Positions 41,049-50,700 of a stretch of DNA of 64,000 nt are shown piece after piece; positions within the stretch are counted from its first letter, which is position 1; each line of letters starts with the position of its first letter. This stretch comes from JBMYRH01 sp049602155 (lineage in GTDB: Bacteria > Myxococcota_A > UBA9042 > PHBI01 > JBMYRH01): positions 62,001 to 126,000 of the forward strand of contig JBMYRH010000013.1 in NCBI GenBank assembly GCA_049602155.1. Reading direction: 5' to 3'. A program made the position numbers and the translations under genes. Under the pieces are notes generated by a model. That model ran no database searches. It had not been told where the DNA came from and saw only the letters and a list, made by a program, of their open reading frames with translations.

Positions 41049-44000
41049 TCACTCTCCGCCCGTGACACCCGATGGAAAGTCGCAAAGTCGAACCAAGCTG
41101 AAGGCCCCGGGATCGCCGAGGCCGACCTCGGGCAGGTACGTGCTGACCAAGTTGATGCCAGTGAGGCGGCACAGCATATCGCCATCGCAGCTAGAGTTCT
41201 TGTAGCAAGGGCGGGTGCAGTAAAAGCCGCCATCGGCTGCGATCGGTAGGCAGATGCCGCTGCTGCATTGGGCCGAGGCGCTGCATGACTCGCCGTCGTC
41301 TTTGTCACCAAGCCCATCCGGGTGGGTGAAGCATCCCATGACCGCGTCGTTCAAGGCGTTGGGGTAGGTCGGATGATATGGCACCGTGGCTGGGTTGACA
41401 TCCGCGCTGTGGTCCACCAGATAGCAGGCTTGATCGTCGGTGCAGTCCGAGGTCGTCACGCAGATGTCTGCGCACACCGCGTTGAGGCTATCGGAGAAGA
41501 CATCGCAGTGCTGAGAGTCGCAGGAACCGCAGGCGGTCTGACCGAGCCCATCGTCAGGCGGCACGCAGGCCGAGGTGACCGTGGTCCCGAAGGTCAGCTT
41601 TCGGCAGATGTCGCTGCCCTGACAGCCTTTTTGACTGATGCAGGCCTCTCGACACGCCGCTTTGGCGCAGATCCCTGAGTCACAGCTCTCTGAGTCCGTG
41701 CATGGCTCCCCGATGTCCGCTTTGTCCGTCTTTGCGCGGCAGTAGGCCACATGGGCAGAGCCAGGGACCCGCTCACAGATCTGATTGGCGAAGCAGTTCG
41801 TCGGGCCTTTGCACAGGGCGCTGCATCGGTTCAGTTCATCGGTGGGCCACCAGCCACACACCTCGTTGTGTTCACAGTCGAGGTGGTAGTTGCAGACCTC
41901 AGAGGCGTTCAGGCAGTCGCCTGTCGCGCTGCAGAGCGACGCATCATTGCAGGTGCCGCAGGTGCCTCCACAGCCATCGTCGCCGCATTGTTTGCCGCTG
42001 CAATCCGGTGCGCAGAGCCCATCGATGATGAGCGTGTAAGGCCCCGCACCAAAGTAGATGCTGATCGCGTCGACGGCGACGAAGACCGTGCTCCCAGCTT
42101 CCATATCGAGCTCGGAGATGCTCCCTAATCCGGTCACCTCAGGGCCTGTCGTAATGCAGCTCCCGGCCGCATCGTTGCAGTCGTCGAAGAACCAAACCTG
42201 ACTGTTCCAGGGTCCTTCGAGCTGGAAGACGAAGGTGCCCGTGAATGGCGCCGTGAACGCGATCACGTCCTCACGTCCTTCACCAAACCCTTGGCCAAAC
42301 GTCCATGCGCTTGTGTCGCATTGGTCGGTGTCGGTCTCGAGCGCTGCGTTGCTGTTATAGGTGTTGCCCTCGATGGTCGTGGGCACGGTGTCGACGCTCG
42401 TCGCGGCTTCGCACGCCATTTGTGGTGAGCAGTCCTCTGGGCAGCAGGTCGCGCTCTCGCTGAGTGCGCAGAACCCATCGCCGCAGCAGCTCTGTGTGCA
42501 CGCAGGGTTCGCGGTGATCGGATCCAGGCACAGGTTTGGGCACCAGCTGGCGCTGGGGCACTCGGCGCAGTCCTCTGGGCAGTCCTCATCATCTCCGGCG
42601 TCGCACAGCCCGTTGCCGCAGAAGGTCGGGGTGCATGCGAACTCTTCGCAGATCTCGTCCAGCTGGCAGTCGCTGTCCTGGTAGCACTCGCAGGGGGCCT
42701 GCGGCACGCAGGTGCCGTCGAGGCATTGCCCTGTCGCCGAGCAAGGATCGTCCGGGGCGCAGGCGACGCCGTTGACCTCTTTGGTCCAGACGTCTCCGGC
42801 GACGCAGACCACGTCCAAGCACGGGTCTCCGTTGTCCTCGACGATCGAGGCCCCTTTGCATGCGACCTCAGTGTCGACGCCAGTTTGGCACGTGTCAGCC
42901 TCGGTGCAGGCATCGCCGTCATCGCATGGCGCACCAAAGGCGGGGCTCCAAGCGGTCTGGTTCAAGGTGGGGCTGCACGCGAGGCATGAGGCGGTGTCCG
43001 CGCTCGCCCCGCTGCTCTTGCACGCCCCGTCAATGAGGCAACTGTCGTCGTGGATTGTCGCTTCACAGGCACCATCCACGCAGCTGTCGGAGGTGCATGC
43101 GTGACCATCGTCACAGTCCTTAGGCTCAAAGATGCACCCAGCCGCTCCGCAGCTGTCTGTCGTGCATGGGTCGCCATCGTCGCACGCCGTGGCCTCGTTC
43201 ACGCAGCCATTGGGGCCGCAGCTGTCCGCAGTGCACGTCTGCCCGTCGTCACAGTCGAGGTCGGTGTAGACGCAGCCTTGCGCCCCACAGCTGTCCTCGG
43301 TGCATGGATCCTCATCGTCGCACGTGACGGGCGCATTCACGCAGCCTTGGCTTCCACAGCTGTCTTCGGTGCACGGGTCGCCATCTCCACAGTTCTTCTC
43401 GGCAAACACACAGCCGTCGACGCCGCAGCTGTCTGCCGTACACGGGTCGGCATCATCGCAGGTGATGGCCTCATTCACGCAGCCAGTGGGGCCGCAGCTG
43501 TCTGTCGTACATGGGTCGCTGTCCTCACAGCTCAGGACCGCCCCTGTGCAGGCACCCTCGGTGCACAGGTCGTCCGTGGTGCAGGGGTCACCGTCGTCGC
43601 AAGGCTCGCCCTCGATGCACGCGGGTGGTGTGACGCAGTTGCCCACCGCGTCACACACCAAGGCGTCGTCACAGGTGCCGCAAGAGCCGCCGCATCCATC
43701 ATCGCCGCAGGCCTTCCCGTCACATTGAGGCGCACAACACACGCCGTCGACGCACGGCATGTCCGTGGGGCAGGTCGCGACGGCGATCCAAAGCTCGCCT
43801 GAGGGGTCGCAGACGACGATCGATTGGTCCTCGCAGCTCGTCGTTCCGGGCGTGCAGAGGGGCTCTGGTCCTGCGTCGTCCCCGGCACTGTCCTCGTCGC
43901 TGGTGTCTTCAGGCGGTGTGGTGTCATCGACCGGGGCCATCGTGTCATCAGGCTCGGTCGTGTCGTCAGGGTGAGTCGTGTCGGCGCCTTGTGATGCGTC

Positions 44001-44366
44001 CGAGGTGGACGCGGTGTCGTCCAGCGGGGCGGTGACGTCCTCTTCAACGCTCGTGTCTTCACTGTGTGCATCCGATGTTGGACCGGTCGCTGTGTCCGTC
44101 GAGGTGTCCTGGGTCGCCGTCGCATCGTCGAACGTCCCGCCGTCCGGCTGCTGCACCTCGCCACCGGAGGTCGATGCGTCTTCGCCAGCGACGGCACGGC
44201 CCTCTCCTTGGCCAAGGTTCTCAAGCTGGGCGTTGGGTCCTGGGCTCGTGAGCTGAACGAGCCCTGTGTCGCCGGAGGATGCGCTCCCACAGGCCGCTGC
44301 GACGAGCGCACCGGCGATAAGCGCCCCTAGCTTGAATCCCTTCTCACCGGATCTTCCGTGCCGCAC
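41049..44366 (-). CDS. Giant Cys-rich repeat lipoprotein
   Basis: An 1105-residue lipoprotein. The signal ends LVAAAC (Cys about 26). A Thr/Asp/Glu/Pro-rich spacer of about 130 residues is followed by CGDDGCGGSCGTC, then seven tandem units of about 22 residues (CDDGDPCTTDSCGPxGCVN pattern) between about 278 and 435. Further Cys modules follow, including CCGDGFCALSESATCC and CSGKQCGDDGCGGTCG, with a beta domain at about 670-780 and a Cys-rich C-terminal domain (CNYHLDCEHNEVCG to the end). It is followed by another large Cys-rich lipoprotein gene on the same strand. Probably a disulfide-stabilised surface stalk; function unknown. Confidence 0.83.
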   Translation of the reverse strand: MRHGRSGEKGFKLGALIAGALVAAACGSASSGDTGLVQLTSPGPNAQLENLGQGEGRAVAGEDASTSGGEVQQPDGGTFDDATATQDTSTDTATGPTSDAHSEDTSVEEDVTAPLDDTASTSDASQGADTTHPDDTTEPDDTMAPVDDTTPPEDTSDEDSAGDDAGPEPLCTPGTTSCEDQSIVVCDPSGELWIAVATCPTDMPCVDGVCCAPQCDGKACGDDGCGGSCGTCDDALVCDAVGNCVTPPACIEGEPCDDGDPCTTDDLCTEGACTGAVLSCEDSDPCTTDSCGPTGCVNEAITCDDADPCTADSCGVDGCVFAEKNCGDGDPCTEDSCGSQGCVNAPVTCDDEDPCTEDSCGAQGCVYTDLDCDDGQTCTADSCGPNGCVNEATACDDGDPCTTDSCGAAGCIFEPKDCDDGHACTSDSCVDGACEATIHDDSCLIDGACKSSGASADTASCLACSPTLNQTAWSPAFGAPCDDGDACTEADTCQTGVDTEVACKGASIVEDNGDPCLDVVCVAGDVWTKEVNGVACAPDDPCSATGQCLDGTCVPQAPCECYQDSDCQLDEICEEFACTPTFCGNGLCDAGDDEDCPEDCAECPSASWCPNLCLDPITANPACTQSCCGDGFCALSESATCCPEDCSPQMACEAATSVDTVPTTIEGNTYNSNAALETDTDQCDTSAWTFGQGFGEGREDVIAFTAPFTGTFVFQLEGPWNSQVWFFDDCNDAAGSCITTGPEVTGLGSISELDMEAGSTVFVAVDAISIYFGAGPYTLIIDGLCAPDCSGKQCGDDGCGGTCGTCNDASLCSATGDCLNASEVCNYHLDCEHNEVCGWWPTDELNRCSALCKGPTNCFANQICERVPGSAHVAYCRAKTDKADIGEPCTDSESCDSGICAKAACREACISQKGCQGSDICRKLTFGTTVTSACVPPDDGLGQTACGSCDSQHCDVFSDSLNAVCADICVTTSDCTDDQACYLVDHSADVNPATVPYHPTYPNALNDAVMGCFTHPDGLGDKDDGESCSASAQCSSGICLPIAADGGFYCTRPCYKNSSCDGDMLCRLTGINLVSTYLPEVGLGDPGAFSLVRLCDFPSGVTGGE
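43063..43535 (-). repeat. Seven tandem ~66-bp coding repeats
   Basis: Inside the 41049-44366 gene, about seven in-frame units of roughly 66 bp encode C-D-D-x-D-P-C-T-x-D-S-C-G-x-x-G-C-V-N-E-A. Units are degenerate in DNA, so this is old protein-level repetition rather than a recent microsatellite. Confidence 0.85.
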
Positions 44367-44425
44367 GTTCCCTCACTCATGGGTATCACCGTGATTGCGA
44401 AGCATAGCAGGTCCGACCATCAGAT

Positions 44426-44878
44426 TCACGTGGCTAAGCTGGCCCTTGATACCGCCTCATCGAGCGGATCATGACACAGCTTCAGGGCGTCGAAGGCCTG
44501 GGCCACCTGCGCCACGTAGGCGGGTGTGGGCGGCATCTCCCGCACATGCTCGGGCAATCGGTACAGGGTGGCTGTGTGTGAGGGGCCGGTGTCCAACGTG
44601 ACCACGCAGTCCGCGCGGAGGTACCACTCGGGGGCCCCCTCGAAGCGGTCCAGCGCCATCATGTGGTCATCGGTCACACGATAGAGGACCCCGCGCACGG
44701 ACTGGGGCGGGTGCGGGTCGACGCTGAGGACCCCCCCTCCGCGCTTCTTCGAGGGGCCGCGGAAGACGATCCGATGAGCGGTGAGGGTCGCGACACCGAG
44801 CGCCTCTGCGCCAGGGCATCGAGTCGCCATCTGCGCAGCGTCCATGTTTGAGCCGAAGGCAAAGTAGAGCGGCATCAT
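44426..44878 (-). CDS. Gamma-glutamylcyclotransferase-fold protein
   Basis: A 150-residue GGCT-like protein beginning YFAFGSNMDAAQM, the substrate-binding loop of the fold. The catalytic-type Glu lies in LDRFEGAPEWYLR (about 82). These enzymes cyclise gamma-glutamyl amines to 5-oxoproline; bacterial members act on varied substrates. The ATG at 44878 overlaps the mutH stop (ATGA). The next codon is also ATG (44875) and has the better spacing to GGGAG, so either may be used. Confidence 0.8.
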   Translation of the reverse strand: MMPLYFAFGSNMDAAQMATRCPGAEALGVATLTAHRIVFRGPSKKRGGGVLSVDPHPPQSVRGVLYRVTDDHMMALDRFEGAPEWYLRADCVVTLDTGPSHTATLYRLPEHVREMPPTPAYVAQVAQAFDALKLCHDPLDEAVSRASLAT

Positions 44879-45561
44879 GTGCTCCCTGGATCGTGTCGCC
44901 AATAGGTCGCGAGCAGTCGCTTTGTGAATGCCGTACGGAGATAGAAGCCCTTCGGGTTGACGTGAACCCACTCACCCTCGGCGTCGAGGGTCATCCGGGT
45001 CACTTTGCTGCTCGCTGCTTTGGGGCGGAGCTGAAGCCATGTGCCTTTGCGGGCATCGATTTGCTCCATGTGACCCAATCGAATCAGCTCACTCAGCTCT
45101 TCCCAGTCCTCTCGCAAGATCACCTCGGCCTCTGGGTCCATCGCCCACAAAAGCGCTGTGCCGAGGCGACGCTCTGCTAACGCCAAGTGTGGCTCAGCGA
45201 GGACGGGGACCCACAAGACGTGCGCCAGCTTCGCGCGCACCTTGGACGTCTCCCAGGTCTCGCCGACGAAGCCATCCAGCGGGGCCGCGCAGACCCACGT
45301 GGACTCTCTCGGCTTACCGTTGCTGTCGACCGGGAGCGTCTTGAGCTCGATCCCGAGCTGCGGGAAGTCCACCTGGGGCCTCGAGCCGCCGGTCGCCCCA
45401 AGGGCATCCTCGATCAGCTCTCCGAGCCAGCCTTTGTGGCTGCGCAGGTCCGGGGGCACCTCGCGCGCCAGTTGCTCCGCCAGCTGCGCAACTGTGCGCC
45501 CGGCGAGTCGCCGTGCGCGCGTCATCAGCGCGTCGATGTCGATGGGGGGATCGCTAGACAT
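44875..45561 (-). CDS. mutH: MutH mismatch-repair endonuclease
   Basis: A 228-residue protein, the size of E. coli MutH (229 aa). The catalytic D-x6-E-x-K motif reads QVDFPQLGIELKTLPV (about 62-77). Flanking segments also match the family: KGWLGELIEDALGA, ESTWVCAAPLDG, WETSKVRAKLAHVLWVPV, REDWEELSELI and GFYLRTAFTKRLLA. MutH nicks the unmethylated strand at hemimethylated GATC after activation by MutS-MutL. The ATG at 45561 follows CCGAGGC; upstream ATGs in the frame lack homology. No dam, mutS or mutL gene is in the window. Coupled to the GGCT-like gene. Confidence 0.93.
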   Translation of the reverse strand: MSSDPPIDIDALMTRARRLAGRTVAQLAEQLAREVPPDLRSHKGWLGELIEDALGATGGSRPQVDFPQLGIELKTLPVDSNGKPRESTWVCAAPLDGFVGETWETSKVRAKLAHVLWVPVLAEPHLALAERRLGTALLWAMDPEAEVILREDWEELSELIRLGHMEQIDARKGTWLQLRPKAASSKVTRMTLDAEGEWVHVNPKGFYLRTAFTKRLLATYWRHDPGST

Positions 45562-45610
45562 TGCCTCGGGTCCTCTGGCTGCTTCTCTCAGACTATGCCA
45601 CCGTCGAGCC

Positions 45611-46819
45611 ATGACGACGACCGACTCTGATTTACGACGGGATTGGCGAGGCGCTTGGGACCTTGATCCGAGCGTGACGCTCCTCAACCACGGCTCCTAT
45701 GGGGCTTGCCCCACTGCGGTCCTCGCCGCTCAGCGTGCGTGGCGCGACCGGCTTGAGCGCAACCCTGTCGGCTTCTTTTTGCGTACTTATTTCGATGCGG
45801 CGGCCGAGGCCCGCGAGGCCCTCGGGGCCTTCCTGGGCGCGGACCCCGACGATCTGGCGTTCGTGACCAACGCGTCATCGGCGGTCAACGCGGTCCTGCG
45901 CTCCCTCCCCTTTGAGCCGGGCGACGAGATCTTGGTGACCGATGTCACCTATCAAGCCTGCCGAAACGCCGCCGACTTTGTGGCGGCCAGGACCGGGGCC
46001 AAGGTGGTCGTCGCCGAGCTGCCCTTCCCCTGCGCGGACAGCGACGCGCTTGTGGACGCGATCCTGAGCAAGGTGACGTCGCGCACGGTCTTGGCCTTGC
46101 TGGACCACATCACCTCGGCGACGGCGCTCGTCCTCCCCTTGGACCGCATTGTCCCGGCGCTGGAGGCCCGCGGCGTGGACGCGCTCGTCGATGCAGCTCA
46201 TGCCCCCGGTCAGGTGGAAGTCGATCTCGATGGCCTGGGCGCCGCCTACAGCACTGGGAACTGCCACAAGTGGCTGTGCAGTCCGAAGGGGGCGGCCTAT
46301 CTTCACGTGCGCCGTGACCGTCAGGACGGCATCCGGCCCCTCACGATCAGCCATGGTGCGTCTCTGGATACCTCGGGGACCTCGAGGTTCCGGCTGGAGT
46401 TTGACTGGACGGGGACTCACGATCCGACGCCGCACCTGTCGATCCCCAGCGCGCTCTCTTACATGGAGGGCCTCGTCGACGGCGGCTGGCCCGCCATTCG
46501 TGACCGGAATCACCGGCTGGCGCTCGCGGGGCGTGCGCTGGTCGGCCCTGTCCTCGGTGCTACGGCGCAAGAGGCGCCCGCGGAGGTGCTTGGCTCGATG
46601 GTCGCCTTCTTGCTGCCCGCGGCTCCTCCGAACCTGCCGTCAGGTCCTCGGGGCCACGATCCATTAGCGCATTGGCTGTGGGAGACCCACGGGCTCTGCG
46701 TCCCGATCGGCCCGCTCCCCAATGGGCGCGGCCGTTTCCTCCGGATCTCCGCGCAGCTCTACAACCAACTCGAGGACTACGAGCGCCTCGCCGAGGCGCT
46801 CAAGCACGCACCGGCTTGA
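45611..46819 (+). CDS. Class-V aminotransferase-fold PLP enzyme (CefD/EgtE-like)
   Basis: A 402-residue PLP enzyme. It has LLNHGSYGACP near the start, VTNASSAVNAVLRSL (phosphate-binding region, about 75), ALVDAAHAPGQVEVDLD (PLP Asp, about 190) and the Schiff-base Lys in STGNCHKWLCSPKGAAYL (about 220). The pattern resembles isopenicillin-N epimerase and cysteine-sulfoxide-lyase-like members. The substrate cannot be read from sequence. It is divergent from mutH, with 49 bp between starts that must hold both promoters. Confidence 0.8.
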   Translation: MTTTDSDLRRDWRGAWDLDPSVTLLNHGSYGACPTAVLAAQRAWRDRLERNPVGFFLRTYFDAAAEAREALGAFLGADPDDLAFVTNASSAVNAVLRSLPFEPGDEILVTDVTYQACRNAADFVAARTGAKVVVAELPFPCADSDALVDAILSKVTSRTVLALLDHITSATALVLPLDRIVPALEARGVDALVDAAHAPGQVEVDLDGLGAAYSTGNCHKWLCSPKGAAYLHVRRDRQDGIRPLTISHGASLDTSGTSRFRLEFDWTGTHDPTPHLSIPSALSYMEGLVDGGWPAIRDRNHRLALAGRALVGPVLGATAQEAPAEVLGSMVAFLLPAAPPNLPSGPRGHDPLAHWLWETHGLCVPIGPLPNGRGRFLRISAQLYNQLEDYERLAEALKHAPA

Positions 46820-46858
46820 ACTGCAGGTCGCGCGCGGCTCTGGAGCCCCCGTCCAGGG

Positions 46859-47689
46859 TCATGTGGGCTTGGCGTCGGTTGACGGGCGGTTGAAGGCCTT
46901 CCAGGCAGGGAGGGAGACTGCGAGGACCGCCCCGAGCCAAGCGAAGAGGCCGCCGACGGCAGGCCCCCACTCGGGGAACGTCCAGGCGCTTAGCAAGCAG
47001 TACGCGGAGACGCTTGCGCTGCCCAGGATCATCGGCCCGACCGCGCCAGCCTGCACGGCCTCGCCTTGCGAGAGCCAAAGCCCAGCCATCGTGGTCAGGA
47101 AGATCGCGGGGAAGACCGAGGCCATCCCTGCGAGGATCGGGACGCCGAGGCCTGCGATCCAGACCGAGGCCCCGATCGCGGTCGCAGCCAAGAGGCCGCG
47201 GAGGCCGAGCACGATCGCCCCGACACGTTTGCTCCCAGCGGGCGCCGGAGGGTTTGAGCGGCAGGCGAGGATGCCGAGGGTGAGCTGTGCTCCAAAGAAC
47301 GCGGCGCCCACGGCCATCATCGGCCACGGCTGCCAGCGCAAGAACCACGTCAGGAGCGCCGCTCCCAAGGCCCAGAGCCCCAGGGAGCTCACCGTCATCC
47401 ACGCTAAGCGCCGATAGAGTCCACCCCGCCTGAGCCTCGGCGGCATGACGCGCCAGGCCAGCAAGAACCCTGCAGTGACGAACATCCCGCCGGGGACAGC
47501 GAAGAGGGCGTCTTGAAAGTCTGACGTGACCTCAGCCGACACCCAGAAGCCGATCGATGCGGGGATAATCGTACTAGGGAGCGACGCAAGGAGCCCCCCG
47601 AGCTTGCCCCCGAAGCGCTCGATCGCGACGGTGGCCAAGATTGCGACCAGCCCTGCGCCGAGCGCAGAGAGCAGCACGGAGTGCAACAT
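46859..47689 (-). CDS. Multi-pass inner-membrane protein
   Basis: A 276-residue protein with about eight hydrophobic helices and a Gly/Pro motif near the N-terminus (ERFGGKLGGLLASLPSTIIPA), which recurs in style in the second half (RGLLAATAIGASVWIAGLG). This suggests an internally duplicated small transporter. No specific family recognised. It starts 17 bp after the stop of the FG-GAP lipoprotein gene and is probably co-transcribed with it. Confidence 0.6.
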   Translation of the reverse strand: MLHSVLLSALGAGLVAILATVAIERFGGKLGGLLASLPSTIIPASIGFWVSAEVTSDFQDALFAVPGGMFVTAGFLLAWRVMPPRLRRGGLYRRLAWMTVSSLGLWALGAALLTWFLRWQPWPMMAVGAAFFGAQLTLGILACRSNPPAPAGSKRVGAIVLGLRGLLAATAIGASVWIAGLGVPILAGMASVFPAIFLTTMAGLWLSQGEAVQAGAVGPMILGSASVSAYCLLSAWTFPEWGPAVGGLFAWLGAVLAVSLPAWKAFNRPSTDAKPT

Positions 47690-47706
47690 CGGTCGAAGTG
47701 TACCGG

Positions 47707-50700
47707 TTACGGAGAGAGCGTGAGGCTGTAGACCGAGCCCTGATCGAGCCCTTGGCTAGAGCCCTCAAGCGCACCGATGAGCAGCTGCGCACCGTCACCG
47801 CTCTCGACTGCGCTCAAATCGCTCCCGAATTGGCCGCCCTCGCGCCAGCTCTCACCCGCGACCTCAGCCACAGGGTCGAGGACGATGCCCCCCACCCCTT
47901 CGTGGACGCCGTAGAGCCGGACGCCACCGGCTCGCTTTGTGCCACCGACATCTCCAAAGGTGCCACCGACGGCCAGGCCTGCGCGCCCTGGAGCGCTGAG
48001 GTTCGGCACCAGCGCGACGGAGGCGCCGAAGTACTCGTCGTCCACTTGGCCATCGATGCGCCAGACCCCCTGGAGTCCGAAGTTTGTGGGGATGTAGGGG
48101 TGGATTACGTCGGGGTCGGCCCCGTTGATAAAGAGCTCCGTGGGCAGGCTCCGGATGTAATCACCGGACACGAGCCAAGCCGCCCCTGTGGAGTCGCCGT
48201 TGACCGTCAGGCGATGGCCTCCGACGAGCAAGTCAGGGATCCCGTCGCCGGTGGCGTCGTGACCTCCGTCGAGTGAGTAGCCCGACTGGCCACCGTTCAG
48301 CAGGGGGGCTAAGAGCACATAGGTTGGCGCCTCTGGGCAGCCGTCGCCGCCCCAGCCGAAGAAGATCCTCACCGTACCTTGGCTGGAGTTCGCGAAGTCC
48401 TCGACGTATGCACCCACGGCAAAGTCTTCACAGTTGTCGTCGTTGAGGTACCCCATCGACGTGAGGCCGTCCCAGCCGCCGAGGTAGTCGTTGTTGCGCA
48501 GGCCGACGAAGCTCGCCTCTTCACCACAAATCTCGATCGTCTTCTCACCCACGACCGGGCTGTCGTCTACCAGGGCAGGGCGCCCGAAGACGACCGAGAA
48601 TCCACCAGCGGCCGAGGCCCCAGGGGCGTCCCAATCCAAGCCTCCAGCGATGAAGTCACCGAGCCCGTCGCCGTTAATGTCCATGTCCGCGCTCATCGCC
48701 CGCATGGATTGGCCGAGCTGGGTGCCCATCCAGACGAAGGTCGGGGTGGACGCGATCCAAGGCGCAGAGCCTGGGGCTGAGCCGAGCTTGCCTTCGGGGC
48801 AGGCCCCGCAGTCGGCCTCACAGCTGCCGCAATCCTCGTCCGCCGAGCAGGTGCCGTCCCCACACACGACGCTGGAGAAGATGTAGACAGCGCCGCCGTT
48901 GGAGAAGGATCCCGAGCACTCGCCGTCGCTCACCCAGGCGCTTGGGTAGGTCCCGGGACGGTCGTCATAACGCGACAAGATCGCGACATCTGATAACCCG
49001 TCGCCGTCGAAGTCACGGGCGTTGTCGACCCGCATGCCGAGGCGATCGCCGCTTGAGTGTCCGACGAAGCCCTCGATGTGCTGCTTGGGTTCAGCGACGT
49101 GCCCTTGAGCGCGCCCTTGGTACAGAGCGACAGAGCCTACGTTTGTCGCGTTGTTCGCCAACGCGACCCGGTCGGCGTGGGGGGCGCCCACGAGCGCCTC
49201 GGGGAAGCCGTCTCCGTTCAAATCGTCAATGAGCGATACGTCACGACCGACCTCTGAACCGGCGGGTTCGCCGGGCAAGTCGAGCTTGATCAGCTGGGCC
49301 TCCGGTGCACCGGGGAAGAGGTAGGGGCGCCCCACGTCGATCCCGATCTCGTCATTACGGCCTGCCATGATGAGCAGGTCGCCGATTCCGTCCCCTGTGA
49401 CGTCACCTAAGCCAGCAGCGGTCAGCCCAAAGATATCCCCTCCGAGTTCTCCCGCGACATATATGTCGGCAGTCTCGGAGGGCAAGCCACCCTGGACACC
49501 GAAGTACACGGATACGTCACCCGTGCTGTTGGGACCCTCGGGCCCTTCGCCGTTGGTGGAGCTCGTGATCAGGTCCATGGGGGGCTCGCCGTTGACCTCT
49601 GCGATCCGAGCTAACCACCCGAACCCATCGTATGAGGAGGCGCCGATCCAAGTGCGATCCGCCGCAGTTGTGGGCTCGAATTCCGTGGGTGCCTCCTCAC
49701 TGAGGGGCCCCCCTAGGAAGAGACGCAGCGCGCCATGGTTCAGCCCCGAGGCCTCTGGATTGTTCCACTGATACTGACTAAACGCGATGTCGGCGTACCC
49801 GTCTCCGTTGACGTCACCCACCGAGAGACGCCGGCCTGCTTGGCTCTTCTGGTTCGTGGGATCGATCGCGCCGATCAGCTTGGAGGGCAGCGGCTCCAGA
49901 CCACCAGGGCCATCCGCGGAGGGGGCCTGACCACGATACACGGCGATGTAGCCGTCGTTGGAGCTCCCCGACGTGGCACCCCAACGGTAGGCCGAGCCCA
50001 CCAAATCGCAGAGGCCATCGTTGTCGACATCACCTGAGGCGATCTGGTCAGCGAAGCGCAGGTTCTGTACCCCCGCGTAGCTCTCATCGGGCTGCGGGAT
50101 CATGCCGTAAATCGCGTCGTCCGGCTCAAGCCCAAAGCCGTCCTCGCTTCCGAGGTAGACGTAGACCGCACCCTGGCTTGTTGGGTAGTCATCAATGTCG
50201 CGGTCTTCGGCGTAGATCGTGCCGCTCGCGATGTCCTGGAAGCCATCGCCATTAAAGTCACAGACGGTGATCGAGAAGCCTGATCGATCGTAACCATAGA
50301 CCCCGGGGAGCACCGTCGACGCGGTCGCCTCGAAGAACTTCCCCTCGACGCCTAAGTACACGAACACCGCGCCGTTATCGACTGCACCGGCGTCGTGCCC
50401 GTCGGCACCCACAATCAAGTCGATGAGGCCGTCACCGTTGACGTCCCCAAGGTCAGCCCCGCGGCCAAAGAACTCCCGGCGTCCAGGCAGGGAGATGATC
50501 CGGGCCGGCGCAGGGCTCAACCCCTCTGCAGTCCCCGAATAGATATAGACTGCGCCCGAGTCGAAGGCCTCGATGTCCGCCTCTCTGAGCGCGAGCAGGG
50601 CGTCGTTGTAGCCGTCGCCGTTGATGTCACCCGGGCTCAGCATGATGCCCTCATAGCTGCCGTCGCCCGCGCGCTCGACCGCGAACTCGAGCGGCGCCAT

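Noticed and set aside
43063..43535. Regular ~66-bp spacing that at first looks like a CRISPR array.
   Set aside because: The units are in-frame, degenerate coding repeats of a Cys-rich protein with no constant repeat and unique spacer structure.
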